Below are positions 44,408 through 55,578 of a DNA stretch of 64,000 nucleotides, one piece after another; positions within the stretch are counted from its first letter, which is position 1; the number at the start of each line of letters is the position of its first letter. Below the pieces are notes generated by a model. That model did no database searches. It had not been told where the DNA came from and saw nothing but the letters and a program-made list of their open reading frames with translations. The stretch is from contig NZ_CP058350.1 in the NCBI RefSeq assembly GCF_005860795.2, forward strand, positions 1,828,501-1,892,500. Direction: 5' to 3'. Both the position numbers and the translations under genes were made by a program. The DNA comes from Peteryoungia desertarenae. GTDB lineage: Bacteria > Pseudomonadota > Alphaproteobacteria > Rhizobiales > Rhizobiaceae.

Positions 44408-45697
44408 ATGCCAAGGCTGCTGATCGTATGTTCGTTTTTCCTGACGATCATGAGCTTTTCGACATCGGCCTATGCCAACAACAGCGCCCAGCTTCTTCTG
44501 GATGCGCGCACCGGCGAGATACTGGCGGCAGAACATCCCGACGCCCTGCGCCACCCGGCATCACTTACGAAGATGATGACCGTCTACATGGTTCTCGACG
44601 CCATTCATTCGCGTCGCCTGAAATGGGACAGCCCCGTACTGTTTTCGAAATACGCCGCCTCGCGTCCACCGACAAAACTGGGCGTGAAAGCTGGTGATGA
44701 AATCACGGTGAAAGAGGCAGTGCTGTCCTTGATCGTCCGCTCCGCCAATGATTCTTCCGCTGCTCTTGCCGAGAAACTCGGAGGGACGGAAGAGAATTTC
44801 GCAGCGATGATGACCCGCCAGGCGCGCCGTCTGGGCATGATGAGCACGACCTTCTTCAACGCTTCCGGTCTTCCTCATCCGCAGCAGTTCACCACCGCAC
44901 GCGATATGTCGACGCTCGCCATTGCCCTGATGCGCGACTACCCGGATGACTACGAATTGTTTTCGACCCGCAGCTTCACTTTCCGTGGTCGCACGATCAA
45001 CGGGCACAACAACCTGATGTATCGCTACAAGGGTATGGACGGTATCAAGACCGGCTATACCAATGCATCGGGCTTCAACCTTGTTAGCGCTGTCGAAAAA
45101 GACGGACGACGTGTGGTCGGCGTGGTCATGGGTGGCCGCACCGCTGCAAGCCGCGACCGCATTATGGAAAAGCTCATCGATGCCAATATCGGCAAGGCAG
45201 AGTCGGGCGATATGCTGATGGCCAGCCGTTCGGTCAGTGCACAGCTTGATCTCGCCCGGCTGGGCGATGATGTTCCGGTTCCTCCCTCCCGCAGCGATGC
45301 CATGGCCGCCATCAACAGAATTACCGGCGCAAACGGCAATCTCGACCTACAGACCGCAAGCGCCTATGCCAATCCGGCACTGACGACCGGCAGCATCGAC
45401 AATGCAAGGCCGCGCCCGAAGTTCGAGACCTCTGTCGAGCCGATGAACAAATGGCAGGTCCAGATCGCCGCCGCCAATTCCGCCGAAGCCGCCATGCTCC
45501 TTCTGGCCGATGCCCGCTCCAAGATCGGTGGCCCGCTTGCCGAACTCGACACCTATACCGAAATGGTCACCCGCAACGGCGTCACCTTCTTCCGCGCCCG
45601 CTTCACCGGCTTCGAGACCAAGGAAGCTGCCCGCAAGGCCTGCGACCTGCTCGTCGCCAAGCGATATGACTGTGTCCTGACGCCCGCGCGCAGCTAG
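44408..45697 (+). CDS. D-alanyl-D-alanine carboxypeptidase (PBP5/6-like) with SPOR domain
   Basis: 429 residues from MPRLLIVCSFFLT, with GGAGGG upstream. A signal peptide ends near SAYAN. The penicillin-binding motifs are intact: SLTK (active Ser), SAN and KTG (MDGIKTGYTNASG). A C-terminal SPOR-like domain of about 75 residues (KWQVQIAAANSAEAAMLLLADARS) should bind denuded septal peptidoglycan. It trims the pentapeptide side chains in the periplasm. The SPOR fusion directs it to the division site. Confidence 0.93.
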   Translation: MPRLLIVCSFFLTIMSFSTSAYANNSAQLLLDARTGEILAAEHPDALRHPASLTKMMTVYMVLDAIHSRRLKWDSPVLFSKYAASRPPTKLGVKAGDEITVKEAVLSLIVRSANDSSAALAEKLGGTEENFAAMMTRQARRLGMMSTTFFNASGLPHPQQFTTARDMSTLAIALMRDYPDDYELFSTRSFTFRGRTINGHNNLMYRYKGMDGIKTGYTNASGFNLVSAVEKDGRRVVGVVMGGRTAASRDRIMEKLIDANIGKAESGDMLMASRSVSAQLDLARLGDDVPVPPSRSDAMAAINRITGANGNLDLQTASAYANPALTTGSIDNARPRPKFETSVEPMNKWQVQIAAANSAEAAMLLLADARSKIGGPLAELDTYTEMVTRNGVTFFRARFTGFETKEAARKACDLLVAKRYDCVLTPARS

Positions 45698-45791
45698 GTC
45701 GTGACGATCGCCGAAAACTCGGTTGCGGAGGGTCTGCCTTGACGGTAACCCGGAATCACGAGACTGTTCTTACGAACAAATAGAGAACAAA

Positions 45792-46109
45792 ATGCTGCGT
45801 GATCTGATGGAAGGATTCGAGGCGGCGTCTGCGCGCTATGCGGATCAAAACGCTGTCCAGCGCGATGGTGACTGGTTCCTTCTGAAGCTTGCCGAAGAGG
45901 CAGGGGAGTTGCTGCAAGTGGCCAATCGCGTGAGTGGCCGCAGCCGCAGCAAGGGTATGACCCCAAGCGAACTCAAGGAACTGCTCGCCGACGAAACTGC
46001 AGACTTGCTTGGTCATGTGCTGCTATTCGCCCGCCACCACAAACTCGACTTGGAAGCAGCGATCAAGCGAAAAGGGCATTTCAGTTCTGGGGCCAATTCA
46101 AGTAAGTGA
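45792..46109 (+). CDS. MazG-like nucleotide pyrophosphohydrolase
   Basis: 105 residues. A small all-alpha NTP-PPase with LAEEAGELLQ (the ExxE of helix 1) and DETADLLGHVLLFA (metal-binding D/E of helix 2). Single-domain MazG relatives remove aberrant dNTPs; the specific substrate is unclear. The start ATG has no strong ribosome site. It lies 94 bases after the carboxypeptidase gene. Confidence 0.75.
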   Translation: MLRDLMEGFEAASARYADQNAVQRDGDWFLLKLAEEAGELLQVANRVSGRSRSKGMTPSELKELLADETADLLGHVLLFARHHKLDLEAAIKRKGHFSSGANSSK

Positions 46110-46166
46110 AAGTGCCCACAATGATGGGGATTCCAGTTCTTCCGTGGCGTCCTCCCGACATTGGCT

Positions 46167-46565
46167 TCATGACGGGACACGTGCGCGAAGGCCAAGTCGC
46201 GTCAGCAATTGTGCGGCCTCTGCGTCAAACGTGAGGAACTCTTCACCACCAAGCCAGTGTCCTTCGTGAGCGAGCACGCCATCGGCGAAGTCGCCGCCGG
46301 CTTCCAGCACAAAAAGCCCGGCTTCCACCGCCGTTCGGTTCATCGACACATTCTGCGCCTCAAGAAGATCCCGGATCGATTGCGCGACCTCAGGTCGAGA
46401 AAGCTTCGCGCCGCGCAGCAGGACCCAGACGAATTCACAAAGGGTCGGTAGCGAAATGGCAATCAGGGACGCCCTTGACATCAGATTTGCTGCTGCTTTG
46501 CCCTGCACTGGATCGTCCTGCAGAACAGCACGGATGAGAACATTCGTATCGACAGATATATTCAT
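46167..46565 (-). CDS. vapC: PIN-domain ribonuclease toxin (VapC type)
   Basis: 132 residues. PIN motifs: SVDTNVLIRAVLQDD (first Asp), LPTLCEFVWVL (Glu), GDFADGVLAHEGH (Asp) and LTFDAEAAQLL (final Asp). It would cut tRNA or mRNA when free. The ATG overlaps the antitoxin stop by 4 bases. Toxin status is inferred from fold and partner. Confidence 0.88.
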   Translation of the reverse strand: MNISVDTNVLIRAVLQDDPVQGKAAANLMSRASLIAISLPTLCEFVWVLLRGAKLSRPEVAQSIRDLLEAQNVSMNRTAVEAGLFVLEAGGDFADGVLAHEGHWLGGEEFLTFDAEAAQLLTRLGLRARVPS

Positions 46566-46813
46566 TCGTCACCGGCCCAGCCGGAGGCCGCGATGGCATT
46601 GATCTCTTCAAGGGTAAGGGGGAGCTTCACCTTGCCCGCATGCCGTCCAATGAACGCATCGATTTTACCGGCTGGTCGCTCCGCACGAACCCGCAATTCT
46701 CCGCCCGGAAGCTTGTCGAAGGCAATCCGCTCACCAGGTTTCACACCAAGATGCTGCAGAAGCTCGCGCTTCAGTGTCACTTGGCTTTTCATCGTGACAG
46801 CCAGTGAGGTCAT
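46562..46813 (-). CDS. AbrB/SpoVT-type antitoxin
   Basis: 83 residues. The N-terminal AbrB-like strand pattern (VTMKSQVTLKRELLQHLGVKPGERIAFDKLPGG) would bind DNA; the C-terminal GKVKLPLTLEEINAIAASGWAG segment would wrap the VapC toxin. An inverted repeat with 7-bp arms (CCTTGCG 46822-46828 and CGCAAGG 46855-46861) lies just upstream and may be its operator, though the arms are far apart. Confidence 0.85.
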   Translation of the reverse strand: MTSLAVTMKSQVTLKRELLQHLGVKPGERIAFDKLPGGELRVRAERPAGKIDAFIGRHAGKVKLPLTLEEINAIAASGWAGDE

Positions 46814-46869
46814 CGAAATCTCCTTGCGCTCAAGGTAATGGAAATTTCAATTCTCGCAAGGCTGCTGTA

Positions 46870-47304
46870 TCAGCCAGACTGTCCCTTGGGCCGTTCGCCA
46901 AGATCTTCGAACAACCGCAACAGATAACCATCCGGATCGGCCACCACGAACTGGCGGTTGCCTACTTCATGATTATCCTTGCGATACCATGTCTCTTCCA
47001 GCGGTAGATAAAGGTCTATCCCAGCACGCGCCAGTCGTTCCAGAACAGGTTGAACCCGTGAAACGAGGATCTGCAGGTTCAGTCCGCGACCGAAGGGGCG
47101 TTCGAGAGGCGCGTCCTCGACCTCGAAGGTTCGACCGATCCCGATTTGGTCGATCATGAGCTGGGCTTGACCCAGTGTCAGAAAGCTGAAGCCTTCTTCG
47201 GGCCGCTCATAGGCGACCTTAAAGCCGATCAGGTCGCAGCAAAATGCGCGGCTCGTCCGCCAATTGCTGACCGCCAGTTCTGGGACGAGCGCGTTTGTTC
47301 TCAA
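46870..47304 (-). CDS. VOC (bleomycin-resistance-like) protein
   Basis: 144 residues from the TTG at 47304, which overlaps the tldD stop (TTGA); a longer frame into tldD is unlikely. Two VOC modules: LVPELAVSNWRTSRAFCCDLIGFKVAYERP and GRGLNLQILVSRVQPVLERL, ending in VVADPDGYLLRLFEDLG. The sequence pattern fits bleomycin-binding or glyoxalase-like proteins; the ligand is unknown. It is probably translationally coupled to tldD. Confidence 0.75.
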   Translation of the reverse strand: MRTNALVPELAVSNWRTSRAFCCDLIGFKVAYERPEEGFSFLTLGQAQLMIDQIGIGRTFEVEDAPLERPFGRGLNLQILVSRVQPVLERLARAGIDLYLPLEETWYRKDNHEVGNRQFVVADPDGYLLRLFEDLGERPKGQSG

Positions 47305-48716
47305 GCCTTCGTGCCACCCACGGTGATCTGGTCCATCCGAAGATGCGGCTGGCCCACGCCGACGGGCACCCATTGGCCCGCCTTGCCGCAATTGCCGATC
47401 CCGGTATCGAGCTTGGTATCATTGCCGATCATCGAGATCCGCTTCATCGCGTCCGGGCCGTTGCCGATCAGCATGGCGCCTTTGACCGGTGCGCCGATCT
47501 TGCCGTCCTCGATCAGGTATGCCTCGGTGCAGCCGAAGACGAATTTGCCGGAGGTGATATCCACCTGACCGCCACCGAAGGACACGGCATAGATACCCTT
47601 CTTCACCGACGAGATGATCTCGTCCGGTGTCTTGTCGCCGGAGAGCATGTAGGTATTGGTCATGCGTGGCATCGGCTGGTGCGCATAGCCCTGGCGACGA
47701 CCGTTGCCGGTGGCCTTCATGCCCATCAGCCGGGCATTCTGGCGGTCCTGCATGTAGCCGACGAGCTTGCCGTTTTCGATCAGCACATTATAGGCCGATG
47801 GCGTGCCTTCATCATCCACGGTAATCGAGCCGCGCCGGTCGTTGATCGTGCCGTCATCCACGACGGTCACGCCGGGGGCTGCCACCATCTCGCCCATCAG
47901 CCCGGCAAAGGCCGATGTCTTCTTGCGGTTGAAATCGCCCTCCAGTCCGTGGCCGACAGCCTCATGCAGCATGACACCCGGCCAACCGCTGCCCAAGACA
48001 ATATCCATCGTCCCCGCCGGGGCATCCTGCGCCTCGAGATTGACCAGCGCCTGACGCAGTGCGTCATCGGCACCCAGGCGCCATGTGTCTTCGGTGAGGA
48101 AATCGTTGAACGTCATCCGCCCGCCGCGCCCGAAGGAGCCGCTTTCCTGGCGGTCGCCGGCGCCTGCGACAACCGAGATGTTGATCCGGGTCATGGGCCG
48201 GATGTCACGCACACGGTGTCCATCGGCGCGCAGGATCTCGACCACCTGCCAGCTTGCGGCAATGGAAGCGGTGACCTGACGCACCTTGGGATCTTTGTCG
48301 CGCAGATAGGCGTCGATCTCGGAGAGCAGCTTGACCTTTTCCTCAAATGTCGGAGAGCCGATCGGGTTGCCATCGCCATACAGTCTGGAATTCGTGCGCT
48401 GCGGTGCAGCAGCATAGGAGCCGGCATAACCATGTGTCACGGCACCGACGGCGTCGGCTGCGCGGGAGAGGGCGGCGAGTGACAATTCGCCCGCATGTGC
48501 ATAGCCGACGGCTTCGCCGGCGACGGCCCTCAGTCCAAATCCCTGGTCGGTGTTGAACGAGCCGCCCTTCAGGCGACCATTGTCAAAGGTGAGCGATTCC
48601 GACTGGGCATGTTCGATGAACAATTCGCCGTCGTCGGCTCCATTCAGCGCATCGGCGACCCGGCGCTGCAAAGTCGCTTCATCACAATCGAACAGCGAAA
48701 TCAGGTCCTCGGTCAC
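47301..48716 (-). CDS. tldD: TldD metalloprotease
   Basis: 471 residues from a GTG at 48716, six bases after AGGAG. Signature HEAVGHGLEGDFNRKKTSAFAG contains the HExxxH-like zinc site. It acts with TldE on modified peptides and antitoxins such as CcdA in other species. No tldE is in the window. The downstream VOC gene overlaps its stop. Confidence 0.95.
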   Translation of the reverse strand: MTEDLISLFDCDEATLQRRVADALNGADDGELFIEHAQSESLTFDNGRLKGGSFNTDQGFGLRAVAGEAVGYAHAGELSLAALSRAADAVGAVTHGYAGSYAAAPQRTNSRLYGDGNPIGSPTFEEKVKLLSEIDAYLRDKDPKVRQVTASIAASWQVVEILRADGHRVRDIRPMTRINISVVAGAGDRQESGSFGRGGRMTFNDFLTEDTWRLGADDALRQALVNLEAQDAPAGTMDIVLGSGWPGVMLHEAVGHGLEGDFNRKKTSAFAGLMGEMVAAPGVTVVDDGTINDRRGSITVDDEGTPSAYNVLIENGKLVGYMQDRQNARLMGMKATGNGRRQGYAHQPMPRMTNTYMLSGDKTPDEIISSVKKGIYAVSFGGGQVDITSGKFVFGCTEAYLIEDGKIGAPVKGAMLIGNGPDAMKRISMIGNDTKLDTGIGNCGKAGQWVPVGVGQPHLRMDQITVGGTKA

Positions 48717-48827
48717 GGCATACTCCTTATCTGGTCCTCAGGCCCATGTAGGACCGCAAAAGCGAAGGGGCAAGCCTTGGCGGCCTGCCCCCGAAAAGTT
48801 GAAGCACCTTGCCCTGGCTAAGCAGCC

Positions 48828-49361
48828 TCAAGGCAAAGTGTCATAGCCCTCGGCAAAGCCGGTGAGCTCGATCGGAATGCCAACCCGGTCCTGATCGGCG
48901 GATTCGCGAAGCGCAAACACGGCGCTGTTGCCCGCACGCAGGATCTTCATCAGCTCGTCGTCGATTTCGACTTCGACATAGCAGCCCTCAGAAAAGCAGC
49001 GGGTAAAATAGGCGCGCCCGATATTGTTGCCGTCGACGAAAAGCTCCATCCCGTCTTTCAGAAGCACGCCGAGCGGCGCCAGAATGCGCAGGATCTCGGC
49101 CTGGCGGTCCGCTGTCTTGAGCACGACCACGGAGAGACCGACCTCGGGACGATCATCGGCAATCACGTTTTGCATCAAGGCGCATTGCTCAGCAGATGCG
49201 CCGGCGGGCGTATCACAGATAACGGACCATGCTCCGTGGTTCGAGCGCACGGCTCCGGCCTGTGCCTGCGGAGATTGCTGTGCCTGGGCGACCGTCGCGA
49301 GCGCGGCGAATGTGAGAACGCCGGCGACAATGCCAGGCCATAGACGTCGTGGAAGACCCAT
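48828..49361 (-). CDS. Invasion-associated locus B (IalB) family protein
   Basis: 177 residues from MGLPRRLWPGIVAG, five bases after AGAGG; earlier in-frame codons lack a site. A signal peptide ends near AQAQQ. The mature part has the family blocks GAWSVICDTPAGASAEQCALMQ (paired Cys) and FTRCFSEGCYVEVEI (second Cys pair). Periplasmic or secreted. Named after a Bartonella factor, but in rhizobia the role is unknown. Confidence 0.88.
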   Translation of the reverse strand: MGLPRRLWPGIVAGVLTFAALATVAQAQQSPQAQAGAVRSNHGAWSVICDTPAGASAEQCALMQNVIADDRPEVGLSVVVLKTADRQAEILRILAPLGVLLKDGMELFVDGNNIGRAYFTRCFSEGCYVEVEIDDELMKILRAGNSAVFALRESADQDRVGIPIELTGFAEGYDTLP

Positions 49362-49686
49362 GGATACCTCTGGAAATCGAATCATCCCCTGCATTCTTGT
49401 CGCCGGGCTGCCCAAATTGAAAGACCTGTTGGTTTCTTTTAAGCCCGACTGCGGCATAATTGGGACTGAATTTCCTCAACGTACCGAGGCAAAAGCGGAG
49501 TTTGGCGCTTCACCTGCAAAAAGCTGGGGGCATCTCACTCATCTAGTTGATGAAGCGCAAAAATGCCGCACCGGCTTTCGTTGCAGCGTATTGCGATTGC
49601 GGCCAATCTGTGATTTGAAACGGCGACACTAGCATGATTTTTGCGCTATGATTTGATGTGGATCAAGCGCTTGTGGGAGACTAACC
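49362..49686. other. 325-base control region between ialB and the cox operon
   Basis: Divergent promoters. I see no supported gene in this gap. The cox-proximal part has an exact FNR/FixK box at 49653-49666 (separate entry) and a GGGAGA ribosome site at 49675-49680. A cox promoter could not be pinned down by eye. Confidence 0.6.
49653..49666. promoter_or_regulatory. FNR/FixK-type anaerobox upstream of coxB
   Basis: TTGAT-GTGG-ATCAA fits the FNR/FixK consensus TTGAT-N4-ATCAA exactly. It ends 23 bases before the coxB start codon, so it would overlap or follow the core promoter. That position suggests repression, not the usual -41.5 activation, when oxygen is low. Confidence 0.72.
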
Positions 49687-49689
49687 GTG

Positions 49690-52258
<2,569 letters not shown>

Positions 52259-52280
52259 GCGTCTGCTCAAGCAAAAAACC

Positions 52281-52313
52281 CGGATGCCGCAAGTCTCTGG
52301 CTTGCGGCATCCG
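52281..52313 (+). terminator. Strong intercistronic hairpin between coxA and ctaB
   Basis: CGGATGCCGCAAG / CTTGCGGCATCCG: a perfect 13-bp stem with a 7-base loop, 22 bases after coxA. No T tract follows on the plus strand; on the minus strand there is GGGTTTTTTGC. It may be an attenuator or an mRNA 3'-stabiliser that sets coxBA above the assembly genes. Confidence 0.55.
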
Positions 52314-52342
52314 ATGCAGAGTAAAACACACAAGGCAAGACA

Positions 52343-53299
52343 ATGACTGTCATCGACAATCGTGACACGTTCGGCATGAACGGAGAGGTCCGCCTCTCTG
52401 AAGCCGGCCCGCGCGATTTTTTCGAACTGTTGAAGCCCCGCGTCATGTCGCTCGTGGTTTTCACCGCCTTTGCCGGCCTCGTTCTGGCGCCGGGTGATAT
52501 CAATCCCGTTCTCGGCGTGATCGCCATCCTGTGCATCGCCGTCGGTGCAGGCGCATCCGGTGCCCTTAACATGTGGTATGATGCCGATATCGATGCCGTG
52601 ATGTCGCGGACTGCGACCCGTCCGGTACCTGCTGGTCGTGTCACGCCCAATGAAGCGCTTGCCTTCGGCCTTATCCTGTCCGTTTTCTCCGTGGGCATCC
52701 TCGGACTTGCCGTGAACTGGCTGGCCGCCGGCCTGCTGGCCTTCACGATTTTCTTCTATGCCGTTATCTACACCATGTGGCTGAAGCGCTGGACCTCGCA
52801 GAACATCGTCATTGGTGGCGCAGCCGGTGCTTTCCCGCCCATGATCGGCTGGGCCTGCGTGACCGGTGGCGTATCCTTCGACAGCATCGTGCTGTTCATG
52901 ATCATCTTCCTCTGGACGCCGGCCCATTTCTGGGCCTTGGCCCTGTTCAAGATGAAGGACTACGGCGCCGTTGGCGTGCCAATGCTGCCGAATGTGGCCG
53001 GCATTCCGTCAACCAAGCTGCAGATCATGCTCTACGCCGTGCTGACTGCCGCGACCGCCGTCATCCCGACCTTCACCGGTCTTGCGTCGATCTGGTACGG
53101 CTTGATTGCCGCAGCGCTCGGCGCAGTCTTCATATACTGTTCCATCGCCGTCTGGCGCATGCCGGATGGCGATGAGAAGATGGTGCCGGCCAAGAAGCTT
53201 TTTGCCTATTCGATCGTTTACCTCTTTGCCGTCTTCTCGGCGCTAATGATCGATTTCTATGTCGGCGAAGCCCTGACATATTTCGGAGGTCAGGTCTGA
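52343..53299 (+). CDS. ctaB: Protoheme IX farnesyltransferase (haem O synthase)
   Basis: 318 residues, eight to nine helices. UbiA-type prenyltransferase motifs: [18 protein letters not shown] (the Asp-rich active site N-x3-D-x3-D), [10 protein letters not shown], and a second [22 protein letters not shown] region. It attaches farnesyl to protohaem to start haem A synthesis for CoxA. Its stop shares bases with the coxF start (ATGA). Confidence 0.96.
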   Translation: MTVIDNRDTFGMNGEVRLSEAGPRDFFELLKPRVMSLVVFTAFAGLVLAPGDINPVLGVIAILCIAVGAGASGALNMWYDADIDAVMSRTATRPVPAGRVTPNEALAFGLILSVFSVGILGLAVNWLAAGLLAFTIFFYAVIYTMWLKRWTSQNIVIGGAAGAFPPMIGWACVTGGVSFDSIVLFMIIFLWTPAHFWALALFKMKDYGAVGVPMLPNVAGIPSTKLQIMLYAVLTAATAVIPTFTGLASIWYGLIAAALGAVFIYCSIAVWRMPDGDEKMVPAKKLFAYSIVYLFAVFSALMIDFYVGEALTYFGGQV

Positions 53300-53433
53300 T
53301 GGATACCGTTGAACTGAACGACAAGCAGAAGAAGTCGCGCCGCGGTCGCAACATCGCCCTTGGCTTTGTCCTGGCGATCCTCGTAATCATCTTCTACGCA
53401 GTCACTATCGTTAAGATCGGCAATGCGAGTTGA
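53299..53433 (+). CDS. coxF: CoxF-type small membrane protein of the cytochrome oxidase operon
   Basis: 44 residues, starting inside the ctaB stop (TGATG). A basic N-terminus (KQKKSRRGR), one membrane helix ([20 protein letters not shown]) and a short C-terminus KIGNAS. Small CoxF-type proteins sit at this place between ctaB and ctaG in rhizobial operons. The gene is easily missed because of its size. It ends just before the ctaG ribosome site. The call rests on position and pattern. Confidence 0.8.
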   Translation: MDTVELNDKQKKSRRGRNIALGFVLAILVIIFYAVTIVKIGNAS

Positions 53434-53446
53434 GGAGGTTTCTGCC

Positions 53447-54055
53447 GTGAGCACCAATCTGTCTCAGGATCCTGCGCTGAAACGCAGCAATACGACTGTG
53501 GCCATTGCCTGCGTCGCTTTTGTTGGAAGCATGGTCGGCATGGCCTATGCAGCGGTACCGCTTTATCAGCTGTTCTGCCAGGTCACCGGCCTCGGCGGCA
53601 CGACACAGCGTGTGGAGCAACTGTCCGAGGTGGTCCTCGACCGCACGATCAACGTCACCTTTGATGCCAATGTATCCAGTTCCCTGCCTTGGGATTTCAA
53701 GGCGATCGACAAGAAGGTTTCGCCGAAGATCGGTGAAACGGTCGAAATCCGCTATGTGGCGACCAATACCTCCGACCGTCCGGTCAAGGGGGAGGCGATC
53801 TTCAACGTGACACCGTTTGAAGCCGGGGCCTATTTCAACAAGGTCCAGTGCTTCTGCTTTACGGAAACGACGCTGCAGCCGGGCGAAAGCATGGAAATGC
53901 CGGTGGTCTTCTTCGTCGATCCGGCGATTGTTGACAATGAAGACACCAAGACGATCAACAACATTACACTGTCCTACACCTTCTTCCCGCGTGGGGACGA
54001 TCAGCCGGTAGCATCTTTGCCGGTTCGGGAAGTAGACGGACAACCGCAACTGTGA
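53447..54055 (+). CDS. ctaG: Cytochrome c oxidase assembly protein CtaG (CoxG/Cox11 type)
   Basis: 202 residues from a GTG, eight bases after GAGGAGG; the ATG at 53423 would overlap coxF and lacks a site. One membrane anchor ([21 protein letters not shown]), a CQVTG segment, and the copper-binding [14 protein letters not shown] motif of Cox11. It delivers CuB to subunit I. Confidence 0.95.
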   Translation: MSTNLSQDPALKRSNTTVAIACVAFVGSMVGMAYAAVPLYQLFCQVTGLGGTTQRVEQLSEVVLDRTINVTFDANVSSSLPWDFKAIDKKVSPKIGETVEIRYVATNTSDRPVKGEAIFNVTPFEAGAYFNKVQCFCFTETTLQPGESMEMPVVFFVDPAIVDNEDTKTINNITLSYTFFPRGDDQPVASLPVREVDGQPQL

Positions 54056-54112
54056 GAGGGGCTCCGGTTCGCCGGGACCTTGTTTGGAAATTGAATTTCG
54101 GGGATTGCTGAA

Positions 54113-54991
54113 ATGGCCGAAGCACACAAGAAGAACCACGACTACCACATTATCGATCCAAGCCCGTGGCCGCTTCTGGCATCCATCGGCGCATTCGTCC
54201 TGGCCTTCGGCGGCGTCGGCTACATGCGCTATCTGAGCGGCGGCTCCTTCAACATGTTCGGTGTTGATTTCGCCAATCCGTGGATCTTCTTCATCGGTCT
54301 TGCCATCGTTCTATACACGATGTTCGCCTGGTGGGCCGACACGATCAAGGAAGCCCATGAGGGGCACCACACGCGCGTCGTGAACCTGCATCTGCGTTAC
54401 GGCATGATCATGTTCATCGCCTCGGAGGTGATGTTCTTCGTCGCCTGGTTCTGGGCCTTCTTTGATGCCAGCCTCTACCCCGATGAAGCGATCCAGACGT
54501 CTCGTGTCGCCTTCACGGGTGGGCAGTGGCCGCCTGTCGGCATCGAAGTTGTCGACCCATGGCACCTGCCGCTCTACAACACAATCATTCTTCTGCTGTC
54601 TGGTACCTGCGTGACCTGGGCGCACCATGCCCTGCTGCACAATGATCGCAAGGGTCTGGTCTATGGCCTGTCGCTGACGATTGCTCTCGGCGTTCTGTTC
54701 TCCGGCGTGCAGGCCTACGAATATGCCGTTGCTCCCTTCGAGTTCACCAACTCGATCTATGGCGCGACCTTCTTCATGGCGACCGGCTTCCACGGTTTCC
54801 ACGTTCTCGTGGGTACGGTCTTCCTGATCGTCTGCCTCTTCCGTGCTCTGGCCGGTCACTTTAGCGCCAAGCAGCATTTCGGCTTCGAGGCGGCAGCTTG
54901 GTACTGGCACTTCGTGGACGTCGTCTGGCTCTTTCTCTTCTTCGCCATCTACATCTGGGGCGACTGGGGTGCACCGATTGCGCAGCACTAA
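54113..54991 (+). CDS. coxC: Cytochrome c oxidase subunit III
   Basis: 292 residues. Seven helices. Family marks: [20 protein letters not shown] near the N-terminus, [30 protein letters not shown], and [19 protein letters not shown], plus the C-terminal [18 protein letters not shown]. Supports long-term stability of CoxA. It is followed by a clear terminator, so the main cox operon is coxB to coxC. Confidence 0.97.
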   Translation: MAEAHKKNHDYHIIDPSPWPLLASIGAFVLAFGGVGYMRYLSGGSFNMFGVDFANPWIFFIGLAIVLYTMFAWWADTIKEAHEGHHTRVVNLHLRYGMIMFIASEVMFFVAWFWAFFDASLYPDEAIQTSRVAFTGGQWPPVGIEVVDPWHLPLYNTIILLLSGTCVTWAHHALLHNDRKGLVYGLSLTIALGVLFSGVQAYEYAVAPFEFTNSIYGATFFMATGFHGFHVLVGTVFLIVCLFRALAGHFSAKQHFGFEAAAWYWHFVDVVWLFLFFAIYIWGDWGAPIAQH

Positions 54992-55013
54992 GCGCAGGAG
55001 CAACAAACGTATG

Positions 55014-55038
55014 GGGCGGCTTCGGGCCGCCCTTTCTC
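55014..55038 (+). terminator. Intrinsic terminator of the coxBA-ctaB-coxF-ctaG-coxC operon
   Basis: GGGCGGC-TTCGG-GCCGCCC followed by TTTCTC, about 22 bases after coxC. DUF983 and the genes after it therefore need their own promoter or read-through. Confidence 0.88.
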
Positions 55039-55114
55039 ATTGTGGGGGCCTGCGACCATCCGGAGGCTAGCGAGGAACCCCGCTCATGCTCTAAGGGTTC
55101 TCCAAGAATGAAAG

Positions 55115-55135
55115 CGCCACCTTGACTTGGTGGCG
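55115..55135 (+). promoter_or_regulatory. Small hairpin in the DUF983 leader
   Basis: CGCCACC-TTGACTT-GGTGGCG: a perfect 7-bp stem 56 bases before the DUF983 start, in the gap after the cox terminator. Function unknown; it may stabilise the leader. Confidence 0.35.
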
Positions 55136-55191
55136 GATACAGGCGGCCACAGGTCTTCGAGTTCAACACACAGAGGCCGTCCGGGAGAAGA

Positions 55192-55578
55192 ATGATGCAT
55201 CAAGATACGGCACGCTACGCTCCGGTCGATCCGGTCAAGGCAGCGCTACACGCCTCTTGCCCTCGTTGCGGCCAGGGCAAGCTGTTTGACGGTCTGACGA
55301 AACCAAAGGCAAAATGTAGCAATTGCGGCCTCGACTATTCTTTCATCGATGCCGGTGATGGCCCCGCAATTTTTGTGATCCTGCTGGTCGATCTTCTGGT
55401 CGTCGGCCTCGCCGTCTGGACCGAGATCAACTATCAGCCGTCGATCTGGGTCCACATCCTCGTCTTCGGGCCGCTTGCGATTGTCGTCACCCTTTGGCTG
55501 ATGCGCACGCTGAAAGCGCTGCTGATCGGCTTGCAGTATCGCAACAATGCCGCCCAGGGAGTGCTCGATCGTGAATGA
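55192..55578 (+). CDS. DUF983 domain-containing protein
   Basis: 128 residues. A zinc-ribbon-like CPRCGQGKLFDG...CSNCGLDYSF near the N-terminus, then two membrane helices (IFVILLVDLLVVGLAVW and VHILVFGPLAIVVTLWL). DUF983 genes sit by SURF1 and cytochrome oxidase genes across alphaproteobacteria, so an assembly role is inferred. The stop overlaps the SURF1 start region by 8 bases. Confidence 0.85.
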   Translation: MMHQDTARYAPVDPVKAALHASCPRCGQGKLFDGLTKPKAKCSNCGLDYSFIDAGDGPAIFVILLVDLLVVGLAVWTEINYQPSIWVHILVFGPLAIVVTLWLMRTLKALLIGLQYRNNAAQGVLDRE

